This document shows positions 8,364 through 16,114 of a DNA stretch of 47,642 nt, piece after piece. The stretch spans positions 1 through 47,642 of the forward strand of contig JANQKT010000002.1 of NCBI GenBank assembly GCA_028280965.1, given 5' to 3'. A program made the position numbers and the translations under genes. Origin of the DNA: Phycisphaeraceae bacterium. GTDB lineage: Bacteria > Planctomycetota > Phycisphaerae > Phycisphaerales > Phycisphaeraceae. Every line of letters starts with the position of its first letter. The stretch's first letter is position 1. A model generated the notes under the pieces. The model ran no database searches, was not told the origin of the DNA, and worked only from the letters and a program-made list of their open reading frames with translations.

Positions 8364-9844
8364 ACGACACGATGGTAGACCACCGAAGCGACAACCCGAA
8401 ACGAGGGTCGGCCGACACGCGCGGCGCGGCGTATATCGTGGCGCTGCTGGTGACGACGGTGCTCGCGGCGATGGCGCTGGTGTTTGCCAAGGAGATGCGC
8501 GTGAAGACCGACGCGTCGGCGAACTACACCAGCCAGGCCGAGGCGCGCTGGATCGCGCTGGGCGCGCTCGAAGCGGTGCGCGGCGACCTGGCCTATGTCA
8601 TCTCACTGGGTGAAGCGCCGCGGCTCGACCAGGTCCGCCCCGAAGCCCAGCCGCTTGGTGACGGGCTGTTCTGGCTGATCCGACCGAGCTACACCGACGA
8701 CACCGAGATCGGCTTCGGCCTGCAGGGCGAGGGCGGGAAGATCAACCTCGATGCGCTGTTCGGGTTTGACGCGCAGAACCCCAACGCCCCGCGAATCGAT
8801 GCGCTCGAGCTGCCGGGCATGGACGAGAACCTCGCCGCCGCGATCATCGACTGGCAGGACCGCAACGAGCGGATCACGCCCGGCGGGGCGGAGTCGGCGT
8901 ACTACCTCTCGCGCGACATCCCCTACAACATCAAGAACCGCGACTACGAGACCGTCGGCGAGCTCATGTACGTCCGCGGTGTGACCGAGGACCTGCTGTT
9001 CGGTGAAGACGCGAACCGCAACGGCCGGCTCGACCCCAACGAGGATGATGGCAGCGCCAACGCCCCGGACGACAACGCTAACGGCCGGCTCGAACGCGGG
9101 TTCATCGATCAGTTCACCGTGTATAGCTTCGACCCGGGTCTCAGCGACAGCGGTCGCGAAAGGCTGACGATCGACACGATCCAAAGCGAGCAGGAGCACA
9201 ACCGGCTGCAGAACTTCCTGATCTCGCAACTCGGTGAGGAACGCGGCACCGAGCTGGCGGATCGGAGTTATGACTTTACCGGCAGGGCGGGTCAGAACCA
9301 GATCTACCTCAGCACACTCCAATTCTTCACGGTCACCGACGCGACGGATGATGAGTTCGAGCTGATCCACGATGGGATCAAACGCCTGGACAACGAGGAC
9401 GAGCTCGAGGGCCTGATCGATGTGTACCACGCGTCCGAGGACGTGCTCGCAACGCTGCCGGGCCTGGGCCCGGGCGACGCGCGGGCGATCATCAACGGCC
9501 GACCCGAGCGTAAACACGGCGACCCGGTCCGCAATATCTCCTGGGTCGTTGACGTTCTGGGCGAAGAAAAGGCTGTCCGCGCGGCGCGGTACATGACGCA
9601 CCGTTCGCTGCAGTTCACGGTCGATATCGTGGCGCTCAGCGGCGACGGCCGGGGCTTCTGCCGGCTGCGGTGCGTGATCGATTGTTCGCCGGTGCTCGAG
9701 GGCGAAGCCGAGCTGCCGTCCGTCCGCTACGTACAAGACCTGACCACGTACGGCTGGCCGCTGGACGAAGAGGTACGCGAGCAGGTGCGGGCAGGCGCGA
9801 GCCCCGAAGAGATCGCGACGCTATTTGGCGAGGACACGTATTAG
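8360..9844 (+). CDS. gspK: minor pseudopilin GspK
   Basis: 494 residues, far larger than G-J as usual for GspK. The processed helix is RG|AAYIVALLVTTVLAAMALV and lacks Glu at +5, as is normal for GspK, which caps the pseudopilus. The globular part has the helix-hairpin-helix-like segments ALPGLGPGDARAIING-type near residues 365-380 (here ATLPGLGPGDARAII). Two EF-hand-like acidic loops are visible around residues 217-228 (DANRNGRLDPNE) and 237-247 (DDNANGRLERG), suggesting calcium binding in an inserted segment. Starts inside the gspJ stop and is directly followed by gspL. Confidence 0.9.
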   Translation: MNDTMVDHRSDNPKRGSADTRGAAYIVALLVTTVLAAMALVFAKEMRVKTDASANYTSQAEARWIALGALEAVRGDLAYVISLGEAPRLDQVRPEAQPLGDGLFWLIRPSYTDDTEIGFGLQGEGGKINLDALFGFDAQNPNAPRIDALELPGMDENLAAAIIDWQDRNERITPGGAESAYYLSRDIPYNIKNRDYETVGELMYVRGVTEDLLFGEDANRNGRLDPNEDDGSANAPDDNANGRLERGFIDQFTVYSFDPGLSDSGRERLTIDTIQSEQEHNRLQNFLISQLGEERGTELADRSYDFTGRAGQNQIYLSTLQFFTVTDATDDEFELIHDGIKRLDNEDELEGLIDVYHASEDVLATLPGLGPGDARAIINGRPERKHGDPVRNISWVVDVLGEEKAVRAARYMTHRSLQFTVDIVALSGDGRGFCRLRCVIDCSPVLEGEAELPSVRYVQDLTTYGWPLDEEVREQVRAGASPEEIATLFGEDTY

Positions 9845-11221
9845 ATGGCTAACGCCCGTTCACATTTAGTTGCGATCGCGCTGACCCCGACCGCGGCCCA
9901 GATCGCGGAGGTCAAGCGATCGGGTGCGCGTGTGCAGGTGCTGCAGAATTCGACGCTTGTGCTGACCGAAGATACCGGCCTGCACGCGCCTGAGGCGCTT
10001 GGGGAGGCGTTGGCCGAGCACCTGCGGCAGCACAAGTACGGCTGCAAGCACGCGGTGGTCGGCCTGTGCCCGCGCTGGGTGCTCGGCCGGCACAAGCGCG
10101 TCCCGGTCGCGGACCGCGACGCGATGCGCGGGATCGTGAACCTGCAGATCGAGCGCGAGTTCGCGGGCAGCTCGGCGGAGATGGCTTTCGATTACCTGCT
10201 CGACAAAACGTCTGTCGATGTCGACCGGCAGGCGCCGCTGCTCATTGCGGGCGTCAGGCGGTCCGTGCTGGAGCAAGCCTTACAGGTCACGGAAGCTGCG
10301 GGGCTCAAGGTCGAGTCGGTTACGCCGACCACGCTCGCCGCCGCGCCCGGCCGGTCGGGCACGGTCGTGCTGGTCGAGCAGGGCGTCGCCGGGGTGATGC
10401 GTGTGCAGGGCGGCGTGGTGGTTGGTTTGGGCTCGTGCCCGGTTGGCGCGGGCGGGCTGGGCGACGAAGCGACGCGCTCACGTTTCCTGTCGGACCTTGC
10501 GCGCAGCCTGTTGCAATTGCCGGGTGCCGATGATGAAAACGGTCTGACGGTGCTGCTGCCCGCGTCGGCCTCGGAGGCCGATGCGCGTGCGCTGAACGCC
10601 GCCGCCGCCGAGCGTTTTGGCGTGGTGCAGTGTCATGCGCAGTCTGCCGCCGAGCTGCTCGCCGGCCACGCGACCGGTGCAGATGCGTCGTTGATCGATT
10701 TCCGCAACTCGCGCCTCGCCCCGCCCAAGCCGCAGCGTCTGTCATCGACGGCGCGGTGGCTGATCCGCGCCGCGGTCATTGTGCTGCTGATCGGCGGCAC
10801 CGCCGGCTACTTCTGGTTCGACGCGACCTCCCGCCGCGACGCGCTCCGGGCCGAGCTGGGCACGATCCAGGACAAGGCCGACGAGCTCGACGCGATCCGC
10901 AAGGACACGAAGCTGGCCGAGGGCTGGTACGACGAGCGCCCGCCGACGCTGGACGCGCTGCTCGAGCTAACGCGCACGTTCCCGACCGAGGGCGCGATCC
11001 GTGTCGAGACGCTGACGCTCAGCGACGACATGACCGGCCAGATCGAGTGCACCGCGGAGGACAGCGAGACCAAGGACGCCTACTTCGTGAAGATGCAGCA
11101 GTCCAAGGCGTTGCTGAATGTTGACCCCGGCAGCATCCGGCCGTCGGGCGGGCGCAACCGGTGGATCGATTTCCCGATCTCTTTCCGGTTCAATCCCGAC
11201 GCAGAGGGAGCCCGCCGATGA
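9845..11221 (+). CDS. gspL: GspL-type assembly platform protein (PilM-like actin fold)
   Basis: 458 residues. The N-terminal two thirds (to about residue 295) resemble the PilM/GspL actin-like fold with segments such as LIAGVRRSVLEQALQ and AGLKVESVTPTTLA. One membrane span follows (WLIRAAVIVLLIGGTAGYFWF, about 300-320) and then a short periplasmic ferredoxin-like part. GspL recruits GspE to the membrane and pairs with GspM. The start codon follows the gspK stop with no gap, and the stop overlaps gspM by 4 bases (ATGA). Sequence divergence from proteobacterial GspL is large, so gene order supports the name. Confidence 0.8.
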   Translation: MANARSHLVAIALTPTAAQIAEVKRSGARVQVLQNSTLVLTEDTGLHAPEALGEALAEHLRQHKYGCKHAVVGLCPRWVLGRHKRVPVADRDAMRGIVNLQIEREFAGSSAEMAFDYLLDKTSVDVDRQAPLLIAGVRRSVLEQALQVTEAAGLKVESVTPTTLAAAPGRSGTVVLVEQGVAGVMRVQGGVVVGLGSCPVGAGGLGDEATRSRFLSDLARSLLQLPGADDENGLTVLLPASASEADARALNAAAAERFGVVQCHAQSAAELLAGHATGADASLIDFRNSRLAPPKPQRLSSTARWLIRAAVIVLLIGGTAGYFWFDATSRRDALRAELGTIQDKADELDAIRKDTKLAEGWYDERPPTLDALLELTRTFPTEGAIRVETLTLSDDMTGQIECTAEDSETKDAYFVKMQQSKALLNVDPGSIRPSGGRNRWIDFPISFRFNPDAEGARR

Positions 11222-11763
11222 ACACGCGTGAGAAGACGCTCGCGATCGTGATCGCCGTCATCGCCTTCGGCTGGGCGATGATGAGTTGGGTGATCGACCC
11301 GGCGCTCGCGGCGTTCGATGAGCTGGGGCAGGAGTCGGAGCAGCTCGAGCAGGAGCTGTCGCGGGCACGCGCGATCGTTGACAACGAGCAGAAGATCCTC
11401 CGGCGGTGGGCGGGCTACAGGAAGGCCGGCCTGTCACGCTCGCGCGACGAGGCGGATGCCGAAACCAGCCGGGCGCTGTACGCCTGGGCCGAGGAGGCCG
11501 GCTTCGATCCGCGGACCGGGATCAACCTGACCAACGACAAGCCGAAGGTAGACGAGGATAAGCCGTTCGCCGAGCTGAGCTACACGATGAACGCACAGGG
11601 CACGTTCGCGCAGGTGTACGAGATGCTCTGGTCGATCCGCCAGTCGCCGTTCCCGCTTCGGCTGGAGAAGTGCGTGATCGACCTGCGGAACGAAGAGAAC
11701 GAGCAGATGCAGCTCACGCTGATCGTGACGACGCTGTTCACGCCGGACGAGGAGACGCAATGA
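11218..11763 (+). CDS. gspM: GspM-like inner-membrane assembly protein
   Basis: 181 residues from the coupled ATG at 11218. A short cytoplasmic N-terminus is followed by one membrane helix (LAIVIAVIAFGWAMMSWVI, residues 7-25). A coiled coil (about 35-65, many Glu/Gln/Leu) leads to a small periplasmic alpha/beta domain. This is the GspM/PilO layout. The longer frame starting at 11161 would lie inside gspL. Its partner is GspL. It overlaps the next gene by 4 bases. Confidence 0.78.
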   Translation: MNTREKTLAIVIAVIAFGWAMMSWVIDPALAAFDELGQESEQLEQELSRARAIVDNEQKILRRWAGYRKAGLSRSRDEADAETSRALYAWAEEAGFDPRTGINLTNDKPKVDEDKPFAELSYTMNAQGTFAQVYEMLWSIRQSPFPLRLEKCVIDLRNEENEQMQLTLIVTTLFTPDEETQ

Positions 11764-12524
11764 TTCACACAGCCAAACGTTGCCCGGCGTGGTTGGTGTT
11801 GCTCTTGGTTGTCTGCCTGGGCAGGGGCGACGCGCTTGCGCAAACGGATACCGCTGACGCCGACGATGCGCCCAGGCGCGGCGCCTGGCAGCCGCCGGAG
11901 GAAGACCGCTCGGCGTACCGTGACATCGTGGACTTCAACATCTTCCGCTCGGACCGCAGCCGGCTGGCCCAGCAGGCCGGGCGTGAGCGCGACCCATCGG
12001 AGCCATCCGGTCCGGGCGACCCCGAGCCAACCGAGCCGGTCCGCGGAGACGCGCCGCCGAGCCCCGATTCGTTCCTGCGCTTCGCCGGCACCGGCCACGA
12101 CCCGGACGGCGCGGTCGCCTTTATCGAGAACACGAAGACCGGTGAGATGACACGCATCGACGGGCCAACGGTGTTCTCCCTCGGCGAGATCACGGCGATC
12201 GGCTACGACGCGATCCTCTACGTCGTCGATGGCGAGCAGCGGAAGGTGCTCGTCGGGCAGACGCTGCTCGGCGAGCGCGTCACGCCGCCGGGTGCATCGA
12301 CAACCCCTTCGGGCGGATCGGGCGACGCCAAGCCGCCCAAGCCCGGCAGCCTCGAAGACCGGCTGCGCCTGCTGCGCGAGCGCCGCGCCCGCGAGCAGGG
12401 CAACGCGCCGCCGCGGCCGGCCACGGATGAGCCGGCTGAAACGCCGCAGGACGAAGACGCAACCGAAGCGCCCGCCCAGCCCTCGGCCGAGACCCGCACC
12501 CTCACCGTTCCGCCCCGCGGCTGA
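11760..12524 (+). CDS. GspC/PilP-like periplasmic protein
   Basis: 254 residues. The hydrophobic N-terminus ends in GDALAQ and looks like a cleavable signal peptide rather than the membrane anchor expected of GspC. DFNIFRSDRS around residues 58-67 resembles the start of GspC/PilP proteins. The segment FAGTGHDPDGAVAFIENTKTG to VLVGQTL (about 105-170) fits a homology-region domain that contacts the secretin N0 domain. The C-terminus is a Pro/Gly/Glu-rich tail of low complexity. It lies just before gspD, where a secretin-contacting protein makes sense. The domain reading is by fold pattern and gene order only. Confidence 0.62.
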   Translation: MIHTAKRCPAWLVLLLVVCLGRGDALAQTDTADADDAPRRGAWQPPEEDRSAYRDIVDFNIFRSDRSRLAQQAGRERDPSEPSGPGDPEPTEPVRGDAPPSPDSFLRFAGTGHDPDGAVAFIENTKTGEMTRIDGPTVFSLGEITAIGYDAILYVVDGEQRKVLVGQTLLGERVTPPGASTTPSGGSGDAKPPKPGSLEDRLRLLRERRAREQGNAPPRPATDEPAETPQDEDATEAPAQPSAETRTLTVPPRG

Positions 12525-12555
12525 CGCAGCGGCAACAACCAACTCCAGGACACGC

Positions 12556-14853
12556 ATGAACCCGCACCGCACCCCTCACCGCAACTTGGCCGGCGAGTCC
12601 CGTCGTATCCGCCGCTCGACCGCCGCGCTGCTCGCCGCCGCTTTGCTGCTGACGCCCGGCCTTTACGCGTCCGCACAGGACCAACCTGCGGAGGCAGACG
12701 CCGTCGAAGAAGGCGGGACCGAGCCGGTCACCGACATCCGCATCCCCGAGGGCCCGCTGGTGACCGAGGGGCTGGTGATGAACTTCGACCAGGCGACGCT
12801 GAAGACGGTGCTCGACTACCTCGCTGAAGAAGCGGGTCTGATCATCGTCAACGAGGTCGAGCTCGAGGGACGGATCACGATCTTCAACCGAAAACCTATG
12901 TCGCTGGACGACTCGATCGACGTGCTCAACACGGTCTTGTTCGAGGAAGGGTACACCGCGGTGCGTCGGTCGCGCGTGCTGAAGATCGTGACGCTGGAGG
13001 AGGCGAAGAACCAGAGCATCCCCGTGCGTTACGGCAACGACCCGGACCAGATCCCCGAGACGGACACGATCATCACCCAGGTCGTGCCGATCCGGTTCGC
13101 CAACGCCGACGAGATCCAGGACGACCTGGAGGATTTGATCGATGACGACTTCGCCGAGATGACCGCGAACGCCTCGGCCAACGCGTTGATCATCACCGAC
13201 ACGCAGGCGAACATCCGCCGGCTGGTGAAGATCATCGCCTCGCTGGATCAGGCGGTGGAGAAGATCACCGAGGTGCGTGTGTTCAAGCTCGAGTTTGCTG
13301 ATGCGGATGACACCGCGAGCCTGATCGAGGCGACGTTCGAGGACTCGGCCAGCGAGGACGAGATCTTCGGCCGGATGATCTCCCAGCGCTTCGGCCAGGG
13401 CGGGCGCGGCGGCCCCGGCGGGCGCAGTAACGGCCAGCAGCAGAGCGCGGCGCCCAAATCTAAGGTCACCGCCGAGTCCGACTCACGGACCAACAGCGTC
13501 GTCGTCAGCGCCGACCCGGACATGATGCTCAAGATCGCCGAGATCATCGACGAGCTGGACTCGGACACGACCGCGAAGGACTCGGTCCTGATCTACCACG
13601 TCAAGAACATGCAGGCCATCGACCTGGCGGACATCTTCAACGACCTGTTCGAGGACACCGCCTCGACCGGCGGCAACAACCAGCGCTTCGGCGGCCAGCA
13701 GGGGGCGACCCGCGTCCAGTCCGCCAACATCGCCGCCGCCACCGGCAACGCCGGCGCCGCGGACCTCGTCGGCCAGGTCGCCGCCGTCGCCAACGAGGAC
13801 ACCAACACGCTGCTCGTGCTGACGCCGGAGAAGAACTTCGAGCGCGTGCAGGAGATCCTCGACGAGCTGGACAAGCCCGTCCCGCAGGTGCTCATCCGCG
13901 TGCTCGTCTCCGAGGTGACCTACGACGACAGCGTCGACTTCGGCGTCGAGTTCGAGGGCATCAACGTCGGCTCGTCCACCAACGACAACATCCTGTCCGA
14001 CTTCGACCTCTTCGACTCCACGCTCGGGCTCAACTTCCTGTTCTTCGACAGCGACAACTTCCGCCTGGCCGTGCGGGCGCTCAACGCGACCGGGCAGTTC
14101 GACGTGCTCTCCCGCCCGTACCTGCTCACCGCGGACAACCAAGAAGCCACCATCAACGTCGGCCAGCGCGTGCCCATCCTCACCAACTCGCGCGTCGATG
14201 AGTCCGGCGACATCATCAGCACGATCGACTACGAAGACGTCGGCATCATCCTCACCGTCACCCCGCAGATCAACAGCGAGGGGCTGGTTGTCATGGACGT
14301 CTCGCAGATCATCTCCTCGATCGCCGACCAGGCCATCCCCGTCGCGCCCGACCAGGACGCGGTCGTCTTCAACCAGCGCGAGCTGACCACCCAGGTCGCC
14401 GTCGGCCACGGCCAGACCGTTGTCATCGGCGGGCTGGTGCAGGACGAGCTCAGCGAGACGATCCGGAAGGTGCCATTCTTCGGCGACATCCCGCTGATCG
14501 GCAACGCGTTCAAGCGCACCGAACGCAGCAAGGTCAAGACCGAGCTGCTGCTGTTCCTCACCCCGGAAGTCATCGAGACGCCCGACCAGCTCACGCCCGC
14601 CTCCGAGAAGATCAAGCAGGAGAGCGAGACGCTGCCCAACGCCGTCGCGCCCGGCCGGCTCGAAGAACACCTCGAGAAACTCAAGGCCACCCCCGGCAAC
14701 GACGGCCCGCAGCCCAAGGAGACGGAAACCGTACCCGAAGAAGACAATGCGGAAGAAGATAGCGGGCCAGCTGAAGAAGCAGAAGACGTCTCACAGCGCG
14801 AGCAGCGCGACCTGCTGCTGGGCCGGCTAGAGCAGTGGCGCGAACAGCCGTAG
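12556..14853 (+). CDS. gspD: type II secretion outer-membrane secretin GspD
   Basis: 765 residues from the ATG at 12556, preceded by AGGA. The signal peptide ends near YASAQ (residue 37). After it come the N0 domain (VMNFDQATLKTVLDYLAEE), the N1-N3 repeats (IITDTQANIRRLVKIIASL; VLTPEKNFERVQEILDEL) with a Gly/Gln-rich loop near residues 280-300, and the C-terminal secretin pore (VPILTNSRVD, VGIILTVTPQIN, VVIGGLVQDE, VPFFGDIPLIGNAF). It forms the outer-membrane gate. The C-terminal acidic tail (PEEDNAEEDSGPAEEAED) could be the binding site of a pilotin such as the lipoprotein encoded 10 bases downstream. Confidence 0.95.
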   Translation: MNPHRTPHRNLAGESRRIRRSTAALLAAALLLTPGLYASAQDQPAEADAVEEGGTEPVTDIRIPEGPLVTEGLVMNFDQATLKTVLDYLAEEAGLIIVNEVELEGRITIFNRKPMSLDDSIDVLNTVLFEEGYTAVRRSRVLKIVTLEEAKNQSIPVRYGNDPDQIPETDTIITQVVPIRFANADEIQDDLEDLIDDDFAEMTANASANALIITDTQANIRRLVKIIASLDQAVEKITEVRVFKLEFADADDTASLIEATFEDSASEDEIFGRMISQRFGQGGRGGPGGRSNGQQQSAAPKSKVTAESDSRTNSVVVSADPDMMLKIAEIIDELDSDTTAKDSVLIYHVKNMQAIDLADIFNDLFEDTASTGGNNQRFGGQQGATRVQSANIAAATGNAGAADLVGQVAAVANEDTNTLLVLTPEKNFERVQEILDELDKPVPQVLIRVLVSEVTYDDSVDFGVEFEGINVGSSTNDNILSDFDLFDSTLGLNFLFFDSDNFRLAVRALNATGQFDVLSRPYLLTADNQEATINVGQRVPILTNSRVDESGDIISTIDYEDVGIILTVTPQINSEGLVVMDVSQIISSIADQAIPVAPDQDAVVFNQRELTTQVAVGHGQTVVIGGLVQDELSETIRKVPFFGDIPLIGNAFKRTERSKVKTELLLFLTPEVIETPDQLTPASEKIKQESETLPNAVAPGRLEEHLEKLKATPGNDGPQPKETETVPEEDNAEEDSGPAEEAEDVSQREQRDLLLGRLEQWREQP

Positions 14854-14863
14854 ACTGAGCACC

Positions 14864-15322
14864 ATGACGACGCCGCGTTTATCACTCTTATGCCTCTTGC
14901 TCTGCCTGCTCACCGGCTGCGTGACCGAGACCCGGAAGGCAGACGCCGCGCAGGGCCGGGGCCCAAACGGCCTGCCGCAGCAGGTGTTGCGTGTGCCCCA
15001 GCTCATGCAGGACGTCTCCGGCGACCTGCTGCGTTACCACGCGCAGTACCGCGCGCTGCCCGCGGAGCTCGAGGTGTTGGTCGCCGAGCGCATCATGCCC
15101 GCCGAACGTTTCGCCGAGCTGCCCGACTACGCCTACCACCCCGACGGCCTGGGCACCCTGCGTGACGGGCGCGTGGTCATCCTCGTGGACGCCGAGATCC
15201 GCATCGAGGGCCACGCGTGGTGCATCGTCCGCGAGCCGAACGACCGCCCCCGCACGATCCAGCTCAACGTCACGCCGATCGCGCTGAGCGAGCTCGAAGC
15301 CGCGGCACGACGGGCGCCATAG
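14864..15322 (+). CDS. lipoprotein with pseudopilin-like globular domain, possible secretin pilotin
   Basis: 152 residues. The lipobox LTGC puts the lipidated Cys at 19. The mature part (YHAQYRALPAELEVLV, YAYHPDGLGTLRDGR, HAWCIVREP) resembles the globular C-terminal half of class-G pseudopilins, in which a short helix is followed by YP-x-L-x-x-L and a beta sheet, but it has no N-terminal pilin helix. It lies 10 bases after gspD and is the last gene of the operon. The place and lipidation suggest a pilotin for GspD, but no sequence match to GspS is visible. The fold comparison is my reading and unverified. Confidence 0.7.
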   Translation: MTTPRLSLLCLLLCLLTGCVTETRKADAAQGRGPNGLPQQVLRVPQLMQDVSGDLLRYHAQYRALPAELEVLVAERIMPAERFAELPDYAYHPDGLGTLRDGRVVILVDAEIRIEGHAWCIVREPNDRPRTIQLNVTPIALSELEAAARRAP

Positions 15323-15335
15323 CACGGTTTTACTC

Positions 15336-15665
15336 CTATTTTTGTTGTATTTTTTCCAGCTCCGCCTGTAAGTTTCGCACCGCATCGATCACGGGCAGGA
15401 ACTTTTGACCCAGCGCAGTCAACCGGTACTCCACACGCGGCGGGATCTCTGGGAATGCTTCGCGTTCGACCAGTTCGAAACGTACGAGCTTACGAAGCCG
15501 CTCGTTGAGCACCTTGGTTGAGATGCCATTGCAGGCGCGCTGCAGGTCGCTGGGCCGGTGCACGCCCGATGTGATCGCGTCGAGCACGGCGATGGACCAC
15601 TTGCAACCAACAATGCTTTCGATCATCACACCCGCGTCGTGTTTTTTTTCAGAAGTCGGTTGCAT
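15336..15665 (-). CDS. HxlR-family winged-helix transcriptional regulator
   Basis: 109 residues. The core motif is present: GCKWSIAVLDAI, GISTKVLNERLRKL, and PPRVEYRLTALGQ. Two cysteines occur, Cys21 in GCKW and Cys45 in RACNGIS; several HxlR proteins (YodB, HypR) sense redox or electrophile stress through cysteines. It is divergently transcribed from a mini-glutaredoxin at 15817, and the shared region holds two perfect 9-bp inverted repeats. One of them overlaps this gene's own start codon, which suggests self-repression. The stop is 13 bases from the convergent lipoprotein gene. Confidence 0.9.
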   Translation of the reverse strand: MQPTSEKKHDAGVMIESIVGCKWSIAVLDAITSGVHRPSDLQRACNGISTKVLNERLRKLVRFELVEREAFPEIPPRVEYRLTALGQKFLPVIDAVRNLQAELEKIQQK

Positions 15666-15725
15666 TTTCTATTTCTTTTGTTGACCGAAAATGCACCGTT
15701 TGGTGCGTGGGGCACAAAACGGTGC
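15661..15725. promoter_or_regulatory. two inverted repeats, candidate HxlR operators
   Basis: First repeat: TGCATTTTC (15661-15669) and GAAAATGCA (15687-15695), perfect, 17-base spacer, covering the hxlR start codon. Second repeat: GCACCGTTT (15693-15701) and AAACGGTGC (15717-15725), perfect, with GTGC/GCAC nested inside. They overlap by three bases. Confidence 0.6.
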
Positions 15726-15729
15726 TCTC

Positions 15730-15759
15730 TTGATCCCGTGTTTTGGGTTGGAAGAATAT
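15730..15759 (+). promoter_or_regulatory. possible promoter of the mini-glutaredoxin gene
   Basis: TTGATC (15730-15735) and GAATAT (15754-15759) are 18 bases apart, directly downstream of the second inverted repeat and 57 bases before the start codon. Confidence 0.35.
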
Positions 15760-15816
15760 TCCGTTCATGCGGGCGTCCGTGTGATCTCCCGTCCTCCCAC
15801 TACAAGGAGTTTATCG

Positions 15817-16050
15817 ATGCAGAAAGCAGTTTTCTATCACGCGGGCTGCCCGGTGTGTGTCAGTGCCGAACAGACCGTGGCTCAGGCGTTGGACCCTCAA
15901 CGGTTTGATGTCGAAGTTGTTCATCTGGGCGAGCAGGGCGCGCGACTGGATGAGGCCGAGTCGGCAGGTGTGAAGTCGGTTCCGGCTCTGGTGATCGCCG
16001 GCCAAGCCTACCACATCAACCACGGTGCGGACCTGAACGCTCTGCGATAG
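15817..16050 (+). CDS. small glutaredoxin/thioredoxin-fold protein with CPVC motif
   Basis: 77 residues from ATG 15817, chosen because AAGGAG (15804-15809) lies 7 bases upstream; the frame is open to 15691 but through the promoter. The active-site motif is HAGCPVC with Cys11 and Cys14. The cis-proline of the fold appears in VKSVPALVI, and GQAYHINHGA forms the C-terminal part. Such proteins reduce disulfides or protein thiols in the cytoplasm. Its divergent HxlR neighbour is the likely regulator, giving a self-contained thiol-stress switch by inference. Confidence 0.85.
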   Translation: MQKAVFYHAGCPVCVSAEQTVAQALDPQRFDVEVVHLGEQGARLDEAESAGVKSVPALVIAGQAYHINHGADLNALR

Positions 16051-16071
16051 TTGGTTGATCGTTGATTGGCT

Positions 16072-16110
16072 GGCCGTGATCATTCTGCGTATCGCGGGGT
16101 GATCGCGGCC
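16072..16110. terminator. hairpin between convergent genes
   Basis: Arms GGCCGTGATCA (16072-16082) and TGATCGCGGCC (16100-16110) pair at 10 of 11 positions across a 17-base loop, in the 64-base gap between two convergent stops. No T-run follows on either side, so the terminator role is uncertain. Confidence 0.4.
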
Positions 16111-16114
16111 ACAC

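Noticed and set aside
8603..9736. 377-residue open frame on the minus strand
   Set aside because: Shadow of gspK with no domain or start signal.
13483..14670. 395-residue open frame on the minus strand
   Set aside because: Shadow of the secretin gene; composition is Asp/Val/Gly repeats arising from the opposite strand.
3139..14853. Type IV pilus or competence system
   Set aside because: Pseudopilin order G-H-I-J-K, the large GspK and the C-terminal secretin fit type II secretion; no pilT or pilA was seen.
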